Below the pieces are notes generated by a model that was not told the origin of the DNA, made no database searches, and saw nothing but the letters and a program-made list of their open reading frames with translations. Shown one piece after another: positions 6,686-10,014 of a stretch of 10,014 nt of DNA (within the stretch, counting starts at the first letter, position 1; each line of letters opens with the position of its first letter). This DNA is from Actinomycetota bacterium (GTDB taxonomy: Bacteria > Actinomycetota > Acidimicrobiia > Acidimicrobiales > SZUA-35), in contig JAQCHM010000088.1 of the NCBI GenBank assembly GCA_027730885.1, forward strand, positions 1 through 10,014. The letters run 5' to 3'. The translations under genes were made by a program, and so were the position numbers.

Positions 6686-8323
6686 ATGTCTGCACCAACC
6701 GCACCCGACGAGGCACCGACCCGAGAGGTGGACGCCGTCGTCATCGGCGCCGGCTTCTCCGGCTTGTACATGAACTACCGCCTCCGGGACACCATGGGCC
6801 TCGACGTCGCAGTCATCGAGGCCGGTAGTGGGGTCGGGGGAACCTGGTACTGGAATCGCTATCCGGGCGCCCGGTGCGACTCGGAGTCCTACATGTACTG
6901 CTTCGCCTTCGACAAGGATCTGATGCAGGAGTGGGACTGGTCATCGAAGTACCCCGAACAGCCCGAAATCCTCCGATACCTCAGCCATGTCGCCGATCGA
7001 TTCGATCTTCGACGGAACATACAGTTCGACACCCGCGTCACCGCGGCCCATTTCGACGAGGATGCGAACCGTTGGACCGTCAAAACCGATCAGGGTGAAA
7101 CGATCCGTTGCAGCTACCTGATCACCGGCATCGGCTGCCTGTCCGCTGGTCAGATCCCGAATTTTCCTGGTCGTGACACCTTCGGCGGTGAGGCCTATCA
7201 CACCGGTGCCTGGCCGCACGAAGGTGTCGACTTCACCGGAAAGCGCGTTGCCGTCATCGGCACCGGCTCGAGCGGAGTCCAGTCGATTCCGGTCATCGCC
7301 AAGCAAGCGGACCGGCTGTTCGTCTTCCAGCGGACAGCCCAATACGCGATTCCTGCCCGTCATGGTACGGTCGATCGGGCGGTGCTCGACGAGGTCAAGC
7401 TGGACTACGACGCCATCTACGACAAGGCGCGCTGGTCACTCGGCGGATTCCCCTACGACATCGTCGACCGTTCGGTGTACAGCGTCGACGACGAGGAACG
7501 CGAAAAGATCTTCGAGCAGGCCTGGCAGGAGGGCGGGTTCCGATTCGTGTTCAACTCGTTCTCCGACCTGCGGCTCTCGGTCGAAGGCAGCGAGATGGCC
7601 GCCGAGTTCATCCGTCGCAAGATTCGCGAGACCGTTCACGATCCGGCGGTCGCCGACAAGCTCGTTCCGACCGATCATCCCTTCGGCTCCAAGCGCACGC
7701 TCATCGACACCGACTACTTCGAGACCTACAACCGGCCCAACGTGACGCTGGTCGACCTCAAGGCCGAGCCTCTCGCCGAGATCACGCCCACGGGCGTGCG
7801 TACCGAGGCGGGCGATTACGACGTCGACATCATCGTCTACGCCACGGGCTTCGACGCCATGACCGGACCCTTCGCCCGGATGGACATCCGCGGGGCCGGG
7901 GGCGAGCGGCTGGTGGACAAATGGGCGGCCGGTCCGTTGACCTACCTCGGTCTCATGGTTGCCGGATTCCCCAACCTCTTCATGGTCACGGGCCCTGGGT
8001 CACCTTCGGTGCTCACCAACATGCCGATCGCGATCGAACAGCACGTCGATCTGGTGGCCAACACCATCGCCCACCTTTCCCAGCGCGGGCTCGACCGTAT
8101 CGAACCCGACCCCGCGGCCGAGACCGCCTGGGTCGAGCACGTCAACGAACTGGCCAAACCCACCATGTTCATGCACGCCAACTCGTGGTACCTCGGCGCC
8201 AACATTCCCGGCAAGCCACGCGTGTTCATGCCGTACGCAGGTGGGATGTCCACCTACCGGACCCGGTGCAACGAAGTGGTGGCCAACGGCTACGAGGGCT
8301 TCGTGCTCAGTAAGGTCGGCTGA
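6686..8323 (+). CDS. Baeyer-Villiger-type flavin monooxygenase (class I, FAD/NADPH)
   Basis: Soluble FAD- and NADPH-dependent monooxygenase of 545 residues, close to the usual size of cyclohexanone/phenylacetone monooxygenases; family members insert oxygen next to a ketone to make esters or lactones. Seen: the FAD Rossmann motif GAGFSG (21-26), GGTWYWNRYPGARCDSES (51-68) typical of class I BVMOs, the BVMO fingerprint FGGEAYHTGAWP (166-177, FxGxxxHxxxWP), the NADPH Rossmann motif GTGSSG (192-197), and Arg337 in PFGSKR, equivalent to the catalytic Arg of phenylacetone monooxygenase. The IIVYATGFD segment follows. The start is set by AGAAGGGA five bases upstream of ATG. It is divergent from the MFS-glcB-glcG unit and convergent with a second MFS gene, with 5 bp between stops. 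The ketone substrate cannot be predicted; steroid, terpene or cyclic-ketone breakdown are all possible. N- or S-oxidation is an alternative, but the intact fingerprint favours BVMO. Confidence 0.93.
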   Translation: MSAPTAPDEAPTREVDAVVIGAGFSGLYMNYRLRDTMGLDVAVIEAGSGVGGTWYWNRYPGARCDSESYMYCFAFDKDLMQEWDWSSKYPEQPEILRYLSHVADRFDLRRNIQFDTRVTAAHFDEDANRWTVKTDQGETIRCSYLITGIGCLSAGQIPNFPGRDTFGGEAYHTGAWPHEGVDFTGKRVAVIGTGSSGVQSIPVIAKQADRLFVFQRTAQYAIPARHGTVDRAVLDEVKLDYDAIYDKARWSLGGFPYDIVDRSVYSVDDEEREKIFEQAWQEGGFRFVFNSFSDLRLSVEGSEMAAEFIRRKIRETVHDPAVADKLVPTDHPFGSKRTLIDTDYFETYNRPNVTLVDLKAEPLAEITPTGVRTEAGDYDVDIIVYATGFDAMTGPFARMDIRGAGGERLVDKWAAGPLTYLGLMVAGFPNLFMVTGPGSPSVLTNMPIAIEQHVDLVANTIAHLSQRGLDRIEPDPAAETAWVEHVNELAKPTMFMHANSWYLGANIPGKPRVFMPYAGGMSTYRTRCNEVVANGYEGFVLSKVG

Positions 8324-8328
8324 TCGGA

Positions 8329-9933
8329 TCAGACTGCCGGGCCGTCAGGCAGTCCTTCGGTCAGGCAGTCCTTCCGTGAGACAGCGTCCTCGCCCCCGAT
8401 GGCGCTCGATGTCCGAAGGGGTGCCGGGCGGGTGAACAGCGCGAGAACCAGGACGAGGGCCATGACCGGCAACGCCCGCCAGATGATGCCGACCACAGCA
8501 TCGCTCACTGCGGCGACGACGGGTTCTCGAAGATCGGGCGGGAAGTCCTTCACCACTCTCGGAGTCCGAATGAGGCCGTCGGCACCGCCGACCTCAGCGA
8601 GCCGTTCTGCCCCGAGCCTGCTCGACAACTCCGATTGGAGTCGACTGGCCATGACAGCACCCGACGCCGCTGCTCCGAACGCACCCCCCATGCTGCGGAA
8701 GAAGTTCGAGGCCGAGGTCGCGATTCCCAGGTCGGTCATCGCCGAGGCGTTCTGGACCGTCAACGTCAGGTTCGGGAAGATCAAACCCAGGCCGAACCCG
8801 TAGAGCAGCAGGACGGGCGCCAGGTCGGGACCGCCGGTGTCCGGGCTCAGCCCGGTGAGCAGGAGCATGCCGGCGATGGCGAGCGTCGGGCCGAGGACGA
8901 GTGCCCACTTGTACCGGCCCGTCTTGGCGATGATCGCTCCGCCGGCGAACGCGACGATGCTGATGCCGATGCTCTGCGGCGCCAGAAGCAGCCCACTTCG
9001 GGTGGCTGACGCCCCGGTTGCGACCTGAAGGAAGAAAGGCAGGAAGGTGGAAACGGCCATGAGCGACGCCATCAGCAAGAAGCCCATGGTGAACACGAGC
9101 GCGACGTTGCGGTCCCGAAACAGACGCGGGGGAATGATCGGCTCGGCGGCTCGGCGCTCCTGCAGGACGAACAGTGCGGTGCCGACGACACCGATCGCGC
9201 CCGCAACGATCACCGGGAGTGATCGCCACGGGTAGGTGTCGCCACCCCAAACCGGCACGAGGATAAGGCCGGTCGAGGCGACCACCAGCAAGGCGATGCC
9301 CAGCCAGTCGATGATCGGTGTCCGTGTGGCGAAGGGCAGCCGAAGCCCGATGTTGGTCACGACGAGGGCGATGACCCCGATCGGAAGCACCGCCCAGAAG
9401 ACCCAGCGCCACCCGGCCCCGTCGACCAGCAGACCGCCCCAGATGGGGCCGGTCACCGCGGAGATGGTGAAGATGGCGGTGAAGACTCCGATGTATCGGC
9501 CGCGTTGTCGCGGCGATACAACATCGCCGACGATCACGAAAGCGAGAGACATCAGCCCGCCTCCTCCAAGACCTTGGACAGCTCGCGAGGCGACGAGCTG
9601 GGTCATGGTCTGGGAGAGGGCACAGAGGACCGAGCCGACGAGAAACACCGAGATCGCAGTCTGGTAGACGATCCGTCGACCGAAGAGGTCGGACATCTTC
9701 CCGTACAGCGGGGTGACAATGGTCGACGTGAGCAGGTAGGCGGACACCACCCACGCGATGCGATTGGCGCCCCCCAGCTCACCGGCCATCGTGGGCAACG
9801 CGGTGGCCACCACGCTCTGTTCGGTCGACGACAGGAACAGCCCCACCATCAGTCCACCCATGAGCAGCCGGAGCTGGCGAGGGGTGAGCCCGGTCCCCAC
9901 GGTGGGCGGGGGAGGCGCTGCGGCAGTCGACAT
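8329..9933 (-). CDS. MFS transporter, DHA2 (EmrB/QacA/LfrA-like) multidrug-type, 14 helices
   Basis: Inner-membrane proton-driven exporter of 534 residues, predicted to extrude hydrophobic or cationic compounds; the actual substrate is unknown. Seen: a Pro-rich cytoplasmic N-terminus, helix 1 with SSTEQSVVATALPTM (35-49; the family usually has LDxTIVNVALP, so Glu38 stands in for the Asp), motif A GKMSDLFGRR (78-87), motif B around R117 AVQGLGGGG, motif C AVTGPIWGGLL (159-169), GWRWVFW (174-180) and the DWLGIALL stretch before helix 7. About 14 hydrophobic segments follow the DHA2 layout. ATG 9933 is the best start by family N-terminal length, though no clear ribosome site precedes it. It is only distantly similar to the MFS at 5068-6606, so the pair is not a recent duplication. 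The gene converges on the monooxygenase, and its last residues are encoded by a micro-duplicated segment. A plus-strand gene may diverge from just upstream. Confidence 0.92.
   Translation of the reverse strand: MSTAAAPPPPTVGTGLTPRQLRLLMGGLMVGLFLSSTEQSVVATALPTMAGELGGANRIAWVVSAYLLTSTIVTPLYGKMSDLFGRRIVYQTAISVFLVGSVLCALSQTMTQLVASRAVQGLGGGGLMSLAFVIVGDVVSPRQRGRYIGVFTAIFTISAVTGPIWGGLLVDGAGWRWVFWAVLPIGVIALVVTNIGLRLPFATRTPIIDWLGIALLVVASTGLILVPVWGGDTYPWRSLPVIVAGAIGVVGTALFVLQERRAAEPIIPPRLFRDRNVALVFTMGFLLMASLMAVSTFLPFFLQVATGASATRSGLLLAPQSIGISIVAFAGGAIIAKTGRYKWALVLGPTLAIAGMLLLTGLSPDTGGPDLAPVLLLYGFGLGLIFPNLTLTVQNASAMTDLGIATSASNFFRSMGGAFGAAASGAVMASRLQSELSSRLGAERLAEVGGADGLIRTPRVVKDFPPDLREPVVAAVSDAVVGIIWRALPVMALVLVLALFTRPAPLRTSSAIGGEDAVSRKDCLTEGLPDGPAV
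8332..8354 (+). terminator. Candidate hairpin after the monooxygenase
   Basis: Perfect 7-bp inverted repeat, GACTGCC (8332-8338) and GGCAGTC (8348-8354), around a 9-nt loop, starting nine bases after the monooxygenase stop. Just before it, CTGAT (8320-8324) and ATCAG (8328-8332) form a second small palindrome centred on the two opposing stop codons. The downstream base run is CTTCGG rather than a T-tract, so intrinsic termination is doubtful. It lies inside the C-terminal codons of the convergent MFS gene, and its right arm is repeated at 8364-8370. Confidence 0.3.
8344..8374. repeat. 15-bp tandem direct repeat in the 3' end of the second MFS gene
   Basis: GTCAGGCAGTCCTTC occurs at 8344-8358 and again at 8360-8374, a 16-bp period. 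Because 16 is not a multiple of three, the two copies are read in different frames in the minus-strand gene (contributing to RKDCLTE and GLPDG in the tail), so gain or loss of one unit shifts the C-terminal frame. Confidence 0.85.
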
Positions 9934-9944
9934 GGCTGGCAGGC

Positions 9945-9950
9945 TACGGT
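9945..9950 (+). promoter_or_regulatory. Possible -10 element for a divergent, possibly leaderless gene
   Basis: TACGGT matches the TANNNT -10 pattern and ends six bases before an ATG at 9957, the spacing expected if transcription started at the initiator codon (leaderless mRNA, frequent in actinobacteria). No -35 at a normal distance is seen. A six-base match of this kind arises often by chance. Confidence 0.2.
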
Positions 9951-9956
9951 CGGCGG

Positions 9957-10014
9957 ATGGTCATGAGCCAAGACGCGTCCGGCGCGGCCGGAGCGGCACC
10001 AGTCATGCCGCCCG
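9957..10014 (+). CDS. Possible start of an unidentified gene, cut by window end
   Basis: From ATG 9957 (or the in-frame ATG 9963) the frame is open to the window edge, encoding MVMSQDASGAAGAAPVMPP. The Ala/Gly/Pro-rich stretch resembles a disordered N-terminus common in actinobacterial proteins and gives no clue to function. It would diverge from the MFS gene at 8329-9933 with 23 bp between starts. A divergent regulator next to a DHA2 exporter is a common arrangement, but nothing here shows that this is one. Nineteen codons are too few to be sure it is coding. Confidence 0.3.
   Translation, partial: MVMSQDASGAAGAAPVMPP

Noticed and set aside
6607..6771. N-terminal extension of the first MFS protein by 55 residues
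   Set aside because: It would overlap the first 86 bases of the divergent monooxygenase, which has a strong ribosome site and motif-supported start. The extra residues are low-complexity and precede the normal first helix of the family.
5068..9933. The two DHA2 transporters as a recent tandem duplication
   Set aside because: They share family motifs (motif A, motif C, DW before helix 7) but the surrounding residues differ widely, so they are distant paralogues at most.

Overview
The window is a GC-rich, densely packed stretch of bacterial chromosome. Base composition, gene style (class I BVMO, actinobacterial D-aminoacylase-like amidohydrolase, malate synthase G, EmrB/QacA-type transporters), ATGA-type gene overlap and very short intergenic gaps fit an actinobacterium, perhaps Acidimicrobiia or a mycobacterial relative. 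That placement is inference from gene style, since there is no rRNA or other marker here. I see no phage, IS, CRISPR or toxin-antitoxin genes and no RNA genes.

Left part (1-2448, plus strand): the 3' three quarters of a classical short-chain dehydrogenase, then a 171-bp gap holding two identical 52-bp copies of an imperfect palindrome (607-658 and 668-719), then a complete amidohydrolase of the N-acyl-D-amino-acid deacylase family. The palindrome pair is the least explained element in the window.

Middle part (2464-6606, minus strand): an apparent three-gene transcription unit read right to left. It consists of a 14-helix MFS transporter, malate synthase G (glcB) and a GlcG/HbpS-family protein. 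The transporter and glcB overlap by 38 bp and glcB and the glcG-like gene overlap by 4 bp (ATGA). The glcB-glcG pairing recalls the glycolate-utilisation (glc) locus of other bacteria and suggests glyoxylate assimilation into malate, but no glycolate oxidase genes or GlcA permease are visible.

Right part (6607-10014): a 79-bp divergent promoter region separates the MFS-glcB-glcG unit from a complete Baeyer-Villiger/flavin-containing monooxygenase on the plus strand. That gene ends 5 bp from the end of a convergent second 14-helix MFS transporter (minus strand). The junction holds a small inverted repeat, a 7-bp hairpin and a 15-bp direct repeat that shapes the transporter's C-terminal tail. 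A further plus-strand gene probably begins at 9957 or 9963 and runs off the window.

Overall this is mostly ordinary catabolic and transport gene content. The observations worth a second look are the paired palindromes at 607-719, the amidohydrolase's apparent loss of two family metal-ligand histidines, the MFS-glcB-glcG operon, and the micro-duplication at the convergent junction. I do not see a convincing new multi-gene system.
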